From Cytophagales bacterium (lineage in GTDB: Bacteria; Bacteroidota; Bacteroidia; Cytophagales; Cyclobacteriaceae), in contig JAWPMT010000004.1 in the NCBI GenBank assembly GCA_033344775.1, positions 248,001 to 312,000 of the forward strand: 64,000 nucleotides of DNA, in the 5' to 3' direction. The notes beneath the pieces were generated by a model, which worked only from the letters and a program-made list of their open reading frames with translations, did not search any database and was not told the origin of the DNA. Each line of letters starts with the position of its first letter. Position 1 is the first letter of the stretch. This document shows, in pieces, positions 1-9,637 of this stretch. Position numbers and translations under genes: made by a program.

Positions 1-64
1 AGAAGCCCTGAAAGAGATCATCGAATCGCTTTCGTACGGTAAACTCCAGAAGTTAGAAATATAA
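1..64 (+). CDS. C-terminal end of an unidentified protein (partial)
   Basis: An open frame enters from the left edge (first full codon at base 2) and ends at TAA 62-64. The visible tail reads EALKEIIESLSYGKLQKLEI. Only about 20 residues are in the window, so no family can be named. The stop lies 2 bases before the next ATG at 67, so it is probably co-transcribed with the ABC ATPase. Confidence 0.6.
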   Translation, partial: EALKEIIESLSYGKLQKLEI

Positions 65-66
65 TC

Positions 67-777
67 ATGTCCTTTTCAGAAGAACCCGTTCTTAAAGTAA
101 CCGATGCCAGCATTTTACAAGAAGGCTATCCGGTACTGAAAGACATCTCTTTTGAAATTGGCAAAGGTGAATTTGTCTACCTCATTGGCCGTACAGGCAG
201 CGGCAAGTCTTCTTTATTGAAAACATTCTATGCTGATCTGTCCTTTAAAAACGGAGAGATCAATGTAGCCGGGTTTGGAATTCATCAGATCAAACCCAAA
301 GAAATCCCTTTTCTACGCAGAAAAATTGGCATCATTTTTCAGGATTTCGAGCTATTCTTTGACCGGACGGTTGCTGAAAATCTGGAATTCGTCATGCGAG
401 CCACGGGCTGGAAAGACAAAGCCAAAATGAAATCACGTATGGCCGAAGTACTCATGCGCGTCGGCTTAGGAGCGGTAACCAACAAAATGCCACACCAGCT
501 TTCTGGGGGCGAACAACAACGGGTAGTAGTAGCACGGGCTTTGATCAACGAACCACAGATCCTTTTTGCGGATGAGCCCACTGGCAACCTTGACCCTGAA
601 GTGGCAGAAGGCATTTTTAAACTCTTCCAGGAAATCAACCGCAGTGGCACTGCCATCTTGATGGCCACACACAACCACAATTTTCTGGACAAATTTCCGG
701 CCCGTGTTTTGAAATGCGAAGACGGAGCCGTTCGTGACTCAGAAAAAGAAGAGTTCGAGTTTACGGGGTTGTATTGA
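67..777 (+). CDS. ftsE: FtsE-type ABC transporter ATP-binding protein
   Basis: This 236-residue ABC ATPase matches the FtsE subgroup in length and motifs. Walker A is GRTGSGKS at residues 41-48, a Q-loop lies near FQDFE (91-95), the signature LSGGEQQR starts at 145, and Walker B ILFADE is at 165-170, followed by a His-switch in ATHNH. FtsE is known to pair with FtsX at the inner membrane and to link ATP hydrolysis to cell-wall hydrolase control during division. No ftsX is adjacent here; the gene starts 2 bases after an unidentified upstream gene. LolD or another MacB-like ATPase is the main alternative, but the R-x-G-x-G-K Walker A form and the phenylalanine-rich Q-loop region favour FtsE. 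Confidence 0.8.
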   Translation: MSFSEEPVLKVTDASILQEGYPVLKDISFEIGKGEFVYLIGRTGSGKSSLLKTFYADLSFKNGEINVAGFGIHQIKPKEIPFLRRKIGIIFQDFELFFDRTVAENLEFVMRATGWKDKAKMKSRMAEVLMRVGLGAVTNKMPHQLSGGEQQRVVVARALINEPQILFADEPTGNLDPEVAEGIFKLFQEINRSGTAILMATHNHNFLDKFPARVLKCEDGAVRDSEKEEFEFTGLY

Positions 778-920
778 AATTGATCTTCTCCCTTTTTGCA
801 ATTCCTTTACAGGAACCACTTAAAGTTTTTCCAGTCAATTGTAATAAATCAATTATTTGAGTAACTAACTTCTAAAATTCAAATAAAAGATCAAGCAAAG
901 GTTTATTGAAAATGTTAGTT

Positions 921-1673
921 ATGAAGAAAATCACACTACTCGCCGCACTATTGGTTTTCATGTTCAGTGCATCCGCTCAAGATGTCACGGTAGATGAAAT
1001 CATTGAAAACTACCTGGAGAATATCGGAGGAGCAGATAATTGGAAAGCGCTGAAAAACGTAAGAATGACTGCCAAAGTCAATCAAGGCGGCGTGGAAATT
1101 CCCCTGGAAATTGTGTACTTGTCTGATGGAAGGACTTACACGAAGTTTACTTTTCAAGGAACGGACTTTTTCCAGAATGTATTTGACGGAGAATCATTAT
1201 GGGGCATCAACTTTCAAAGCATGAAGGCAGAAAAATCAGATGCCGAGACTACCGCAAATTTCGCTTTGAACTCCAATGACTTTCCGGATTCATGGTTAGA
1301 CTACAAGGCAAAAGGCTATACCGCCGAATTGCTTGGTACAGAGACTATTGAAGGTGCGGAAACTTATAAAGTGAAATTGACCAAGGAACCATTGACCATC
1401 GATGGCAAAGAAGTAGAAGATGTCTCTTTCTATTACTTTGATAAGGAAGCCTTCGTGCCTCTTGCAACAGATACCGAAGCCAAACAAGGTCCTCAAGCTG
1501 GTACTATTCTACGAAGTACGCAAAGTGATTACGATGAAGTAGAAGGGCTTTATTTTCCATTCTCTATGTCACAAGGTGCTAAGGATGGCCCATCTCAGGC
1601 GCTCAGCATCTCAAACATCGAAGTGAATGTTGACATTGACGAAAGTCTTTTTGACTTTCCCGGTGGAGAATAA
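921..1673 (+). CDS. Secreted LolA-like (outer-membrane lipoprotein-sorting-like) protein
   Basis: The protein has about 250 residues. It begins with a clear Sec signal peptide, MKKITLLAALLVFMFSASAQ, cut after SAQ. The ATG at 921 is preferred over the in-frame ATG at 912 and TTG at 906 because it puts the lysines right at the start of the signal. The mature part has the N-terminal helix DEIIENYLENIGG followed by beta-rich sequence, as in the LolA/LolB-fold proteins often annotated as outer membrane lipoprotein-sorting proteins in Bacteroidota. Exact function is unknown; it may bind lipid or a lipoprotein in the periplasm. The next gene starts 14 bases downstream, so the two are probably one operon. 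There is no lipobox cysteine. Confidence 0.6.
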   Translation: MKKITLLAALLVFMFSASAQDVTVDEIIENYLENIGGADNWKALKNVRMTAKVNQGGVEIPLEIVYLSDGRTYTKFTFQGTDFFQNVFDGESLWGINFQSMKAEKSDAETTANFALNSNDFPDSWLDYKAKGYTAELLGTETIEGAETYKVKLTKEPLTIDGKEVEDVSFYYFDKEAFVPLATDTEAKQGPQAGTILRSTQSDYDEVEGLYFPFSMSQGAKDGPSQALSISNIEVNVDIDESLFDFPGGE

Positions 1674-1687
1674 TTGATCATCCCTGC

Positions 1688-4600
1688 ATGAGAAAAATAT
1701 TGGCAATGGTGCTCGTGCTCGTTGTGGCTCAGCTACAGGCACAAGACACTGAAATCGTCCTGAAAGGCAAAGAGCTTTTTGGGGACATGACTGCTCGGCA
1801 CATTGGTCCTGCACTGATGAGTGGCCGGATCACGGACATAGAACAACACCCTACTAACGATCGGATATTGTATGTCGGTGCTGCTGGAGGTGGTGTATGG
1901 AAATCTGTTAATGGAGGTTCTTCCTTCCAACCCATTTTTGAAGAACATACCCAATCGATTGGAAAAGTAAAATTAGATCCCAAAGACCCGGACAAAACCA
2001 TTTGGGTAGGTACCGGTGAGATCTGGACACGAAACAGTGTTTCAGTAGGAGATGGATTGTACAAATCCACGGATGGTGGTGTGAACTGGAATCGCGTTGG
2101 ATTCGAAAACTCGGAGCGCATCGCCAGCATCGAAATTCATCCTGAAAATACGGACATCATGTACGTGGGTGTTTTGGGAGCGCTTTGGTCAGACAATGAA
2201 GAACGTGGTGTCTATAAGTCTACTGATGGAGGTGTCACCTGGAATAAAGTGCTTTACATCGATCCAAAGACAGGTTGCGGTGACGTGATCATGGATCCGA
2301 ATAATCCCAACGTACTGTATGCTTCTATGTGGGAGTTTCGAAGATCAGGCTGGGGATTTGAATCCGGAGGAGCCAATAGTGGCCTTTTTAAGTCCACCGA
2401 TGGCGGAGAAACCTGGAACAAAATCCACAATGGCATTCCTGATGGAAAACTGGGGCGAATAGCCGTGGCAGTCGCTCCTTCTGATAGCAATATCCTTTAT
2501 GCAGTCTGGGAAACGGAAGATGAAAATGCAAGAGGTTTGTACCGGTCTGATGATGCTGGAGCGAATTGGACGCTCACCAATGGCGATTTTGGCCTTGTGG
2601 TAAGACCTTTCTACTTCTCCAGAATTGTAATAGATCCTCGAAATCCGGATGTGGTGGTAAAAGCCGGATTATTTGGCTCAATCAGCCGAGACGGAGGAAA
2701 GACTTTCAAAAACCTGGGCAACATGCACCCTGACATCCATGACATCCTTTTCGATATCAAGAATTCGGATCGTATGTATGTGGCCACAGACGGTGGACTT
2801 TACCGATCCTGGGATGGGGCCACTAGCATGGAAATAGTGGCGAACCTGCCTATCTCCCAATTTTATCACATCAGTGTAGATAACGAAGAGCCTTACAATG
2901 TGTATGGTGGCCTGCAGGACAATGGCTCCTGGTACGGTCCCTCCTCTTCTCCCGGTGGTGTAGAAGCAAGAGACTGGAATGTCGTAGGATTCGGTGACGG
3001 TTTCCGGGTGGTGCGTCACCCGACGAAAAGAATTCTGTACTCTGAAATGCAGGGTGCTCAGAACGTCTGGCGCTATGACATGGACAAACAGCAGACCAAG
3101 ACTGTTCAGCCGCTTGAAGTAAAAGGCAAAGACAAATTGCGGTTCAACTGGAACGCGCCAATGGCCCTGAGCGAATCTAATCCTGACCGCTTCTACATGG
3201 GAAGCCAGTACCTGCACAAGTCTGATGACATGGGTGATAATTGGGAGATTATTTCACCTGACCTGACGACCAACGATAAGTCCAAGCAAAACCAGGAAGA
3301 ATCCGGAGGTATTTCCAAAGACAATTCAGGAGCTGAAAATCACTGTACCATCTTCACCATTGCTGAGTCTCCATTAAATGATCAAGTCATCTGGGTGGGC
3401 ACGGATGATGGCAACATTCAAGTGACCAGAGACGGTGGTAAAAACTGGAATAATACGACTCCTAATCTTACCGGCGCTCCCGCCAATACGTGGGTATATC
3501 ACATTGAGGCAAGTGTACATGGCGAGGGAACAGCTTACGCGGTTCTTGATGGTCATACTACCGGCGACATGAATACTTACGTCTACAAAACCACGGATTT
3601 TGGTGCTACCTGGACCTCTATCGTCACCGACAATATTTACGGTTTCGCCAGAAACATCCAGGAGGATTATGTGAACGAAGACCTATTGTTCCTTGGGACA
3701 GAATTTGGTTTATATGTAACCATCAATGGAGGTAAGAATTGGAGTCAATTTACGAACAACCTCCCTCCTGTTGCTATACACTTCGTTGATCTTCAAAAGA
3801 AAACCAATGATATTGTCTTAGGCACTCATGGACGTGGTGTGATCATCATTGATGACATCAGTCCGCTTCGCAACATGACGCAGGAAGTGTTGGGCAAAGA
3901 CGTACACTTCTTCGCACAAGAGCCAACGATCATTGAAGAGGCAAGTCCATTTGGCGGAACAGCCACCGAAATGGAATTTGTGGGATCAAGTGGGTCAAGT
4001 GCTGCGAAAGTGGTTTACTACCTCAAGAAGAAGCACATTTTCGGCAAGATGAACATGGAGGTCCAGGACCAAAATGGCGAAAAACTCATTGAGATCACGC
4101 CTGGGAAATCCAAAGGAATCAACGTTGTGACCTGGAATGGACGCATCAAACAGCCTAAACTGGCGAAAGGAAAAAGCCTTGCTTTTGGTGGTTTTACTGC
4201 ACCTCGCGTTCCTGCCGGAACTTACAAAGTGGTCATGACCAAGGGTAAGAAAACCTACGAGACTTCCATGACATTGATCAACGATCCCGAATCGGACATT
4301 ACCGCTGCAGAACGTCAAGCCAATCATGCAACCACTGTCAAACTTTATGACATGTCTCAGGAACTGGCTTACATGGTTTATGAGATCGATGAGATTCTTG
4401 CCAAAGCGCAAGAAGTGAAAGATCAGGGTGGCAGCAAATCTGCTGATGCCGTGATCAAAGACCTCAACGCCCTGAAAGAGACGCTTGTGACAACCACAGG
4501 AGATAACTATGTCGCTTCAGCAGAACCTCAGCTTAGAAGTAAGATTGCTGATTTGTACAGTAAAACGGCTTCCAGCTTCCAGGCACCAAGTGCTTCTGAG

Positions 4601-4759
4601 CTCGACAACCTTAACCTGCTTTCTGAGCGCATGGACAAAGCCAGAAATGATTTGAGCTTCATCAAATCCAAGCGAGTATTCAAAATGGAGAAGTACATGG
4701 AAGGCAAAGGGATCACCACGATCCAGCTGAAAACCTTCGATGAGTTTATTAATGACTAG
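1688..4759 (+). CDS. Secreted BNR/sortilin-type beta-propeller protein (glycosyl hydrolase-like)
   Basis: The product has 1,023 residues with a signal peptide (MRKILAMVLVLVVAQLQAQ). Repeated Asp-box/BNR motifs of the S-T-D-G-G-x-x-W type recur through roughly residues 80-700 (for example YKSTDGGVNW, FKSTDGGETW, YRSDDAGANW), which is the VPS10/sortilin-like propeller fold. After the propellers come a beta-rich part near residue 800 and a helical C-terminus from about 880. Many Bacteroidota homologues are labelled glycosyl hydrolase, but the motifs only show the fold. It is probably periplasmic or exported. No T9SS C-terminal domain is obvious. A rho-independent terminator about 100 bases past the stop ends the unit. 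Confidence 0.75.
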   Translation: MRKILAMVLVLVVAQLQAQDTEIVLKGKELFGDMTARHIGPALMSGRITDIEQHPTNDRILYVGAAGGGVWKSVNGGSSFQPIFEEHTQSIGKVKLDPKDPDKTIWVGTGEIWTRNSVSVGDGLYKSTDGGVNWNRVGFENSERIASIEIHPENTDIMYVGVLGALWSDNEERGVYKSTDGGVTWNKVLYIDPKTGCGDVIMDPNNPNVLYASMWEFRRSGWGFESGGANSGLFKSTDGGETWNKIHNGIPDGKLGRIAVAVAPSDSNILYAVWETEDENARGLYRSDDAGANWTLTNGDFGLVVRPFYFSRIVIDPRNPDVVVKAGLFGSISRDGGKTFKNLGNMHPDIHDILFDIKNSDRMYVATDGGLYRSWDGATSMEIVANLPISQFYHISVDNEEPYNVYGGLQDNGSWYGPSSSPGGVEARDWNVVGFGDGFRVVRHPTKRILYSEMQGAQNVWRYDMDKQQTKTVQPLEVKGKDKLRFNWNAPMALSESNPDRFYMGSQYLHKSDDMGDNWEIISPDLTTNDKSKQNQEESGGISKDNSGAENHCTIFTIAESPLNDQVIWVGTDDGNIQVTRDGGKNWNNTTPNLTGAPANTWVYHIEASVHGEGTAYAVLDGHTTGDMNTYVYKTTDFGATWTSIVTDNIYGFARNIQEDYVNEDLLFLGTEFGLYVTINGGKNWSQFTNNLPPVAIHFVDLQKKTNDIVLGTHGRGVIIIDDISPLRNMTQEVLGKDVHFFAQEPTIIEEASPFGGTATEMEFVGSSGSSAAKVVYYLKKKHIFGKMNMEVQDQNGEKLIEITPGKSKGINVVTWNGRIKQPKLAKGKSLAFGGFTAPRVPAGTYKVVMTKGKKTYETSMTLINDPESDITAAERQANHATTVKLYDMSQELAYMVYEIDEILAKAQEVKDQGGSKSADAVIKDLNALKETLVTTTGDNYVASAEPQLRSKIADLYSKTASSFQAPSASELDNLNLLSERMDKARNDLSFIKSKRVFKMEKYMEGKGITTIQLKTFDEFIND

Positions 4760-4855
4760 TATTCTTGTCCACCCTTCGAGGGTCCGCGGTGCGTAGCCTC
4801 GGGTGCCAAGATTGGGTTACATTATTAAGGTTTTAGTAGTAAATAGAACAATTGG

Positions 4856-4886
4856 AAAAGCTGTCTCGCGAGGGGCAGCTTTTTTT
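4856..4886 (+). terminator. Rho-independent terminator of the BNR operon
   Basis: Stem AAAGCTG (4857-4863) pairs with CAGCTTT (4876-4882) around a 12-base loop and is followed by a T run. The 3' end overlaps the stop codon of the convergent DinB gene at 4885-4887. Confidence 0.8.
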
Positions 4887-5406
4887 ACTCCTGCAACACC
4901 CTCAGATACTCCACCCAAGGGCCACAATCCTCTTTCATTTGTTTCGCCATCACACGAGAGATCTGATAGATATGGCCTAGGTCATGGGTGGACCAGGTGC
5001 TGAGGTGCCAGGATAGCTTTACTTCTCCGAAATGTGGATGAATACCTGTCTTCTCGAAATCAGCAGGCTGAAGGTCAAAGGACCGCAATTTCTTTAAATT
5101 ATTCGCTCTGAGTTCCGCAAATTCGTCCAGCAATTCATGCATTGATTTTCCAGCACTTTCCTTTTCCTGGGCAAATCGATCAAAAGGCACAAAATGCTTA
5201 TCGTCAGCAAAAAGTATGATCTTGGTTCTAGGCACCCAATCGGTGCGTTCACCATGATTAAGGTGTCCTAAAATGTCAAAGGGACTCCACGTTCCTTCAC
5301 CTTCACTAGCATGAAGCAACTGTTCAGGCATATTACCTAACCACGCCTTAAGCGTAGCTGGTGTTTGCTCCAGAATGGTAATCGTACGGTTGAGATCAAA
5401 CGCCAT
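4885..5406 (-). CDS. DinB-family putative metal-dependent protein
   Basis: The 173-residue protein has the four-helix DinB/YfiT layout. Candidate metal-binding histidines are in the first helix region (GHLNHGE, near residue 50) and in THDLGHIYQ (near residue 140), the usual His triad positions. DinB-like proteins include thiol transferases dependent on bacillithiol or mycothiol, and uncharacterised enzymes; which applies here cannot be told. The gene lies 56 bases downstream of yebC on the same strand, separated by a palindromic element, so it may be expressed with yebC. Confidence 0.8.
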   Translation of the reverse strand: MAFDLNRTITILEQTPATLKAWLGNMPEQLLHASEGEGTWSPFDILGHLNHGERTDWVPRTKIILFADDKHFVPFDRFAQEKESAGKSMHELLDEFAELRANNLKKLRSFDLQPADFEKTGIHPHFGEVKLSWHLSTWSTHDLGHIYQISRVMAKQMKEDCGPWVEYLRVLQE

Positions 5407-5414
5407 GATTAGAA

Positions 5415-5462
5415 TTTAATCCCCCTTTGCTTAAGGGGGTGGCCGAAGGCCTGGGGATTTAA
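5415..5462. repeat. Compound intergenic palindrome
   Basis: Three nested inverted repeats occur in about 48 bases: an outer stem AATCCCC (5418-5424) with GGGGATT (5453-5459), an inner CCCCCTT (5421-5427) with AAGGGGG, and GGCC-GAA-GGCC at 5441-5451. Outer and inner stems compete for the same C-run. It sits between the yebC stop and the dinB start. It looks like a REP-type or mobile palindromic unit, or an mRNA processing/terminator structure. Confidence 0.55.
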
Positions 5463-6173
5463 TTAAGCAATATTCGTGTAAACCGCCTGCACATCATCGT
5501 CCTCCTCGATCTTGTCCAGCATCTTCTCAATCTCCTCCATTTGTTCTTCATTGAACTCAACCGGGGTTGTCGGATACCTTCGCAAACCAGACTTCTTGAT
5601 CTCGATTTCTTTGTCTTCTATCGCCTTGGACAAAGAGCCATAGTCAGTATAGTCGGCATATGCATACACCATGCCTTCATTCTCTTCAATCTCTTCCAGA
5701 CCTCCGTCAATCAGTTCAAGTTCAAGTTCTTCCAGGTCCATTTCATCCGTCTTTTCGAACTCAAAAACCGCCTTTCGATTGAACATGAATTCTAGCGATC
5801 CCGACGGCACAAAAGCACCACCAGATTTACTGAAATATGATTTCACATTGGCGACTGTCCGGTTGTTATTATCCGTAGTGCATTCCACAAAGACCAGTAC
5901 ACCATGAGGGCCTTTTCCTTCGAAAGTTACCTCTTGCAAATCGTCAGCATCTTTACCGATGGCACGTTTGATCGCATTGTCGATGTTGTCTTTCGGCATG
6001 TTCTCTGCCTTGGCATTCTGAATAGCCGTCCGCAACTTGGCGTTCATTTCAGGATCACCCCCACCATCTCTGGCAGCTACCTGGATGGCTTTTGCCAGTT
6101 TTGGAAATATTTTGGACATTTTGTCCCATCGCTTTTCTTTCGCTGCGCGTCGATATTCAAATGCTCTTCCCAT
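5463..6173 (-). CDS. yebC: YebC/PmpR-family protein (TACO1-like translation/transcription factor)
   Basis: This 236-residue protein is a full-length YebC/TACO1 family member. It starts [21 protein letters not shown], and has the conserved stretches [21 protein letters not shown] and FEGKGPHGV. An acidic C-terminal half follows. Family members have been described as DNA-binding transcriptional regulators (PmpR, YebC) and, more recently, as factors that relieve ribosome stalling at proline-rich stretches. The start codon is supported by a consensus promoter about 30 bases upstream. dinB lies downstream on the same strand. Confidence 0.9.
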   Translation of the reverse strand: MGRAFEYRRAAKEKRWDKMSKIFPKLAKAIQVAARDGGGDPEMNAKLRTAIQNAKAENMPKDNIDNAIKRAIGKDADDLQEVTFEGKGPHGVLVFVECTTDNNNRTVANVKSYFSKSGGAFVPSGSLEFMFNRKAVFEFEKTDEMDLEELELELIDGGLEEIEENEGMVYAYADYTDYGSLSKAIEDKEIEIKKSGLRRYPTTPVEFNEEQMEEIEKMLDKIEEDDDVQAVYTNIA

Positions 6174-6204
6174 ATTGGAATCGGTATGTTCTTAGTTCAG
6201 GCTT

Positions 6205-6236
6205 CAAATTTATTGAGCTAATCAATTTTTCCCCAA
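6205..6236 (-). promoter_or_regulatory. Bacteroidota-type promoter for yebC
   Basis: On the minus strand, TTG (6234-6236) is followed after 21 bases by TAAATTTG (6205-6212), matching the TAnnTTTG -7 consensus. The expected transcription start leaves a leader of roughly 25 bases before the yebC ATG. Confidence 0.6.
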
Positions 6237-6382
6237 CTTTTTAGGAGACAATCCGCATCTCTTTGTGGACATGCAAGTCCTGTACTCCTCGCAAGCCTAT
6301 ACACTGCCCACGCCCAGGTCTATTTTGAAATTGCATTCCTTCGAGTACCCGACAGGATCAATCCCGCATTACTTTTGCAGCC

Positions 6383-7954
6383 ATGCTGCAACGCTCCAAC
6401 CCGCGCCATCTGGCATTGTGGATCATAGGGATATCTACCCTATTCAGGCTATACCTTGCCGCCTTTACTGGGTTAAGCGTAGGTGAATCCTATTATTGGC
6501 GAGGAGCCCAATTCTTGCAACTTTCCTATTTTGATCAACCGCCTCTCTTCTTGTGGCTAAGTGGTATCACTATCCGACTATTGGACATTTCCAATTTCGC
6601 CTTACGTCTTCCGGCGGTTTTATTATTTTCGGGCACTTCCTACCTACTTTATCAAATAGGTGCAAGATTATTTAACCCTAAAGTGGGCCTGGTAGCCTTG
6701 ATTCTCCTCAACATCAGTTTTGTATTCACCATACCAGTAGCCTCATGGTTCCAACCAGATGCCCCCCTGATGTTCTTCTGGCTGATGACCACCTGGGGGT
6801 TGATTCAGGTCTTTTTCCCCAAGGAGCCAAATGGCTCATCTTTCAAGTGGTGGATATTCATCGGAGTTGCTTTGGGGTTCACCACACTCAGTAAGTACCA
6901 TGCACTTTTCCTCATGGCGAGCACTTTTTTGTTTGTCGTGATCAATCCTGGTCAACGCAGGTGGTTAAAGCATCCTGGACCTTATTTAGCTTTGCTGATC
7001 ACAGCCATTATGCTCACACCTGTTTTACTTTGGAACGCCGAGCATCAATGGGTTTCCTTCAATTTTCAGGGATCCAGAGCTGGCGGATATCAGGTGGATT
7101 TCACCAGACTCATTCGCAGTATTGTTGGCCAGATGGCCTGGATAGCCCCTTGGATCTGGTTTCCATTGATCATCGTCCTTTTTAAAACCGTCCGGAGTAC
7201 TGAACCGAGTCAAAAGGAATCATTCCTATTTTGGTTGGCCATCTTACCCATTGTCTTTTTCACCTTCATCGCGCCCTTCGCAAGGATCGGATTTCATTTC
7301 CATTGGCAAGCACCAGGATACCTTATTGCATTCCTTTTATTAGGAAATGCTGTAGCCAAAAACCTGGAAAATAACCAGCGGAGTACCAGAAAATGGCTCC
7401 GTTCATCGATTGCCATCACTTTGGTCTTTACGCTGCTACTCACTGTCCATATGACCACTGGGTTTTGGAGCGCGTTCGGTCCAAAACTGGTTGGAGAACA
7501 ATTTGGCAACACCACGGATCCAACCATGGAAGGAGTCGATTTTACGGATATCAGAAAACGTTTTGAGCAGGAAGGCTGGCTCAAAAATGACAACCTGTTT
7601 GTCGCTACCGAGAAATGGTGGCAAACCGGAAAAATTGACTGGCCGCTTCGAGGCGAAAAAGATGTACTCATCTTTCACCCTGACCCAAGAAACCACGCTT
7701 ATTTTTTCGAGCCTAAGGCGTGGTTAGGTAAGGATGCCATCTATGTGCGTTACAAAAAAGAAGATAGGCCTCCCTCCTCTCATGTTGTTCCATTTTTTGA
7801 ATCCATCAAGCAACTACCCGATCTACCAGTCATTCGCTATAGCAAAACAGAACTGGTCATGGAGGTATTCTACTGTAAAGGATTCAAGATCCCGGCACAA
7901 GCACGTTGGGATCTGCCGATCTATCGAAGGTTATTAGATCAGGAGCCTTTTTGA
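6383..7954 (+). CDS. GT39/ArnT-like membrane glycosyltransferase
   Basis: The product has 523 residues and about ten hydrophobic segments, typical of the PMT/ArnT glycosyltransferase family 39, which uses polyprenyl-phosphate sugars on the outer face of the inner membrane. The diagnostic first periplasmic loop is present as GESYYW (near residue 34) followed by SYFDQPPL. In most relatives the loop reads D-E-x-Y-Y, so here the first acidic residue is glycine while the glutamate is kept. WFQPDAPL near residue 133 matches the second conserved loop. The acceptor (lipid A, protein or glycan) cannot be inferred. It stands alone, divergent from yebC and convergent with the EamA gene. Confidence 0.8.
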   Translation: MLQRSNPRHLALWIIGISTLFRLYLAAFTGLSVGESYYWRGAQFLQLSYFDQPPLFLWLSGITIRLLDISNFALRLPAVLLFSGTSYLLYQIGARLFNPKVGLVALILLNISFVFTIPVASWFQPDAPLMFFWLMTTWGLIQVFFPKEPNGSSFKWWIFIGVALGFTTLSKYHALFLMASTFLFVVINPGQRRWLKHPGPYLALLITAIMLTPVLLWNAEHQWVSFNFQGSRAGGYQVDFTRLIRSIVGQMAWIAPWIWFPLIIVLFKTVRSTEPSQKESFLFWLAILPIVFFTFIAPFARIGFHFHWQAPGYLIAFLLLGNAVAKNLENNQRSTRKWLRSSIAITLVFTLLLTVHMTTGFWSAFGPKLVGEQFGNTTDPTMEGVDFTDIRKRFEQEGWLKNDNLFVATEKWWQTGKIDWPLRGEKDVLIFHPDPRNHAYFFEPKAWLGKDAIYVRYKKEDRPPSSHVVPFFESIKQLPDLPVIRYSKTELVMEVFYCKGFKIPAQARWDLPIYRRLLDQEPF

Positions 7955-8026
7955 GCAGCCTTCGAGCACCTCAGGTTGCTCAAGATAATTGTCAAACAAG
8001 GTAGTCTCAAGTACTCGAAGACTACC
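7951..8026. terminator. Two hairpins between convergent genes
   Basis: TTGAGCA-G-CCT (7951-7961) pairs with AGG-T-TGCTCAA (7973-7983), and GGTAGTCT (8000-8007) pairs with AGACTACC (8019-8026). The first starts at the GT39 stop and the second covers the EamA stop. The T tract on the minus strand is weak (TTGTTTG), so termination is probable rather than certain. Confidence 0.5.
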
Positions 8027-8873
8027 CAGCAATTTTCTTCTTAAACACTACATTGGCAATCACCCCAACAACGACCAGGGCCATTCCCATATAGGTTGCA
8101 ATATTGAAAGTCTCATCAAATAGAAAAAAGCCAAACAATAAAGCATAGATCAAACCGACGTAATTGAGGATAGATACTTTCGATACTTCTTCATGCTGAT
8201 AGGATTTGGTCATGAAGAACTGCGCTATTTGTGTAAGTATCCCCACCCCTAACAGCATCAACCAGTCCCAACCTACAGGTGTGACCCAAACGAAATAAGA
8301 CCATACTGCACCTATAGGTAGCAAAACCAAAGGAAAGTACAATATGATCACCAGTGGGTGTTCTGTGGTGTTAAGTTTTCGCACAAAATTGTAAGCCAAT
8401 CCCATGAAAAAGGAAGTTGCAATACCAATCCCTAAATGGAGGTACGAAATCCGAACATCAAAACCTTGCACGACCATCACACCCACGAAACTGATGGCAA
8501 AAAAGACCCATTGCCAGGGATTTACTTTTTCCTTCACAATAAAAACCCCCAATACAGTAGTAAATATTGGAGCCAAATATTGCAACGTAGCAGCAGTTGC
8601 TAGCGGAATGGCATGTAACAGGTAGAAATATAAAATAAGCGCCACAGAACCAGTAACACCCCGGGCAATCAACACGGGTTTATTATTCCCCCAAATGGAC
8701 ACTTTCTGTTTCTTCAGGAAATAGAAGCTGATCGCCAGGGAAACAATAGCCCGAAAAAAGATAATTTCAATCGCAGGAATGTGAGGTATGGCTTTCACGA
8801 ATACCTTCATCAAAGCGAAGGTGAACGTGGCATAAAGCATGTAACGAACTCCAGGAGTCAGGACTTGATTCAT
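8022..8873 (-). CDS. EamA/DMT-family permease
   Basis: The 283-residue protein has about ten transmembrane helices in two EamA repeats. The first repeat contains [11 protein letters not shown] near residue 38 and the second ends with [25 protein letters not shown]. This is the drug/metabolite transporter superfamily, which exports or imports small metabolites such as amino acids; the substrate is unknown. Its ATG overlaps the TGA of the upstream ABC ATPase by 4 bases (8870-8873), so the two are translationally coupled. The pairing looks like operon packing, since an EamA permease is not the usual partner of a LolD ATPase. Confidence 0.85.
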   Translation of the reverse strand: MNQVLTPGVRYMLYATFTFALMKVFVKAIPHIPAIEIIFFRAIVSLAISFYFLKKQKVSIWGNNKPVLIARGVTGSVALILYFYLLHAIPLATAATLQYLAPIFTTVLGVFIVKEKVNPWQWVFFAISFVGVMVVQGFDVRISYLHLGIGIATSFFMGLAYNFVRKLNTTEHPLVIILYFPLVLLPIGAVWSYFVWVTPVGWDWLMLLGVGILTQIAQFFMTKSYQHEEVSKVSILNYVGLIYALLFGFFLFDETFNIATYMGMALVVVGVIANVVFKKKIAG

Positions 8874-9523
8874 GCGAGCATCAATCCGTCTTTGATCTCA
8901 ATTTTACGATCGGTCATCCCTGCCAACTCCTGATTGTGCGTCACTATTACAAAAGTCTGATCCAATTTGTCCCGCAATTCAAAAAAGAGATCGTGAAGCT
9001 CTGAAGCATTCTTTGAATCCAGGTTCCCAGTAGGTTCATCTGCAAAAACAATGGATGGATTATTGATCAAAGCACGTGCCACAGAAACACGTTGTTGTTC
9101 CCCTCCGGAAAGCTCAGAAGGTTTGTGATCCATGCGATCTTTCAACCCCAGCAAAACCAGTAGTTCTTTCGCTCGATTTTCTACCTCAGTATCTTTTCTG
9201 TTACCGATGTAGCCGGGAATAGCCACATTCTCAAAGGCCGTGAATTCCGGCAATAAATTATGGAACTGAAAGATGAAACCGATCTCTGCATTACGGAAAG
9301 CCGCCAGTTTCTTGGGGTTCATGGCAGTCACCTGCTCATTTTTGAGGGTCACATTTCCCTGGTCTGCCGTATCCAGCGTGCCTAAGATATGAAGTAGGGT
9401 ACTCTTACCGGCACCAGAAGCACCAACGATACTTACTACCTCCTTTTGATGGATTTCAAGATCAATCCCCTTCAGTACCTGAAGAGCTCCGTATGATTTG
9501 TGGATATTAGACGCCTTGAGCAT
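8870..9523 (-). CDS. lolD: LolD-type ABC transporter ATP-binding protein
   Basis: From the preferred start (ATG at 9523, [12 protein letters not shown]) the protein has 217 residues. An in-frame start at 9550 would add nine residues unlike the family. Walker A GASGAGKS is at 34-41, the Q-loop is in [10 protein letters not shown], the signature is LSGGEQQR, and Walker B is [12 protein letters not shown]. The F-Q-x-H-x-L-L-P-E-F pattern is typical of LolD, which with LolC/E extracts lipoproteins from the inner membrane. In Bacteroidota this lone ATPase is commonly encoded away from LolCE. It overlaps the EamA gene by 4 bases. A MacB-type exporter ATPase is the alternative. Confidence 0.8.
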   Translation of the reverse strand: MLKASNIHKSYGALQVLKGIDLEIHQKEVVSIVGASGAGKSTLLHILGTLDTADQGNVTLKNEQVTAMNPKKLAAFRNAEIGFIFQFHNLLPEFTAFENVAIPGYIGNRKDTEVENRAKELLVLLGLKDRMDHKPSELSGGEQQRVSVARALINNPSIVFADEPTGNLDSKNASELHDLFFELRDKLDQTFVIVTHNQELAGMTDRKIEIKDGLMLA

Positions 9524-9637
9524 GGCTGCAAACATAGTTCTTGCCACCATGATTCTTATTCATTTCATTACAATACTTTGACACCATTGCCTCAGGAATT
9601 CGAAAATTACATTGGTTTGTTACAATTATGACGCAAA

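Noticed and set aside
2678-3217. 179-codon minus-strand open frame inside the BNR gene
   Set aside because: It is fully antisense to a gene with strong motif support and has no recognisable domain.
4760-5003. 66-codon plus-strand open frame across the terminator
   Set aside because: It reads through the rho-independent terminator and into the antisense of dinB, with no homology.
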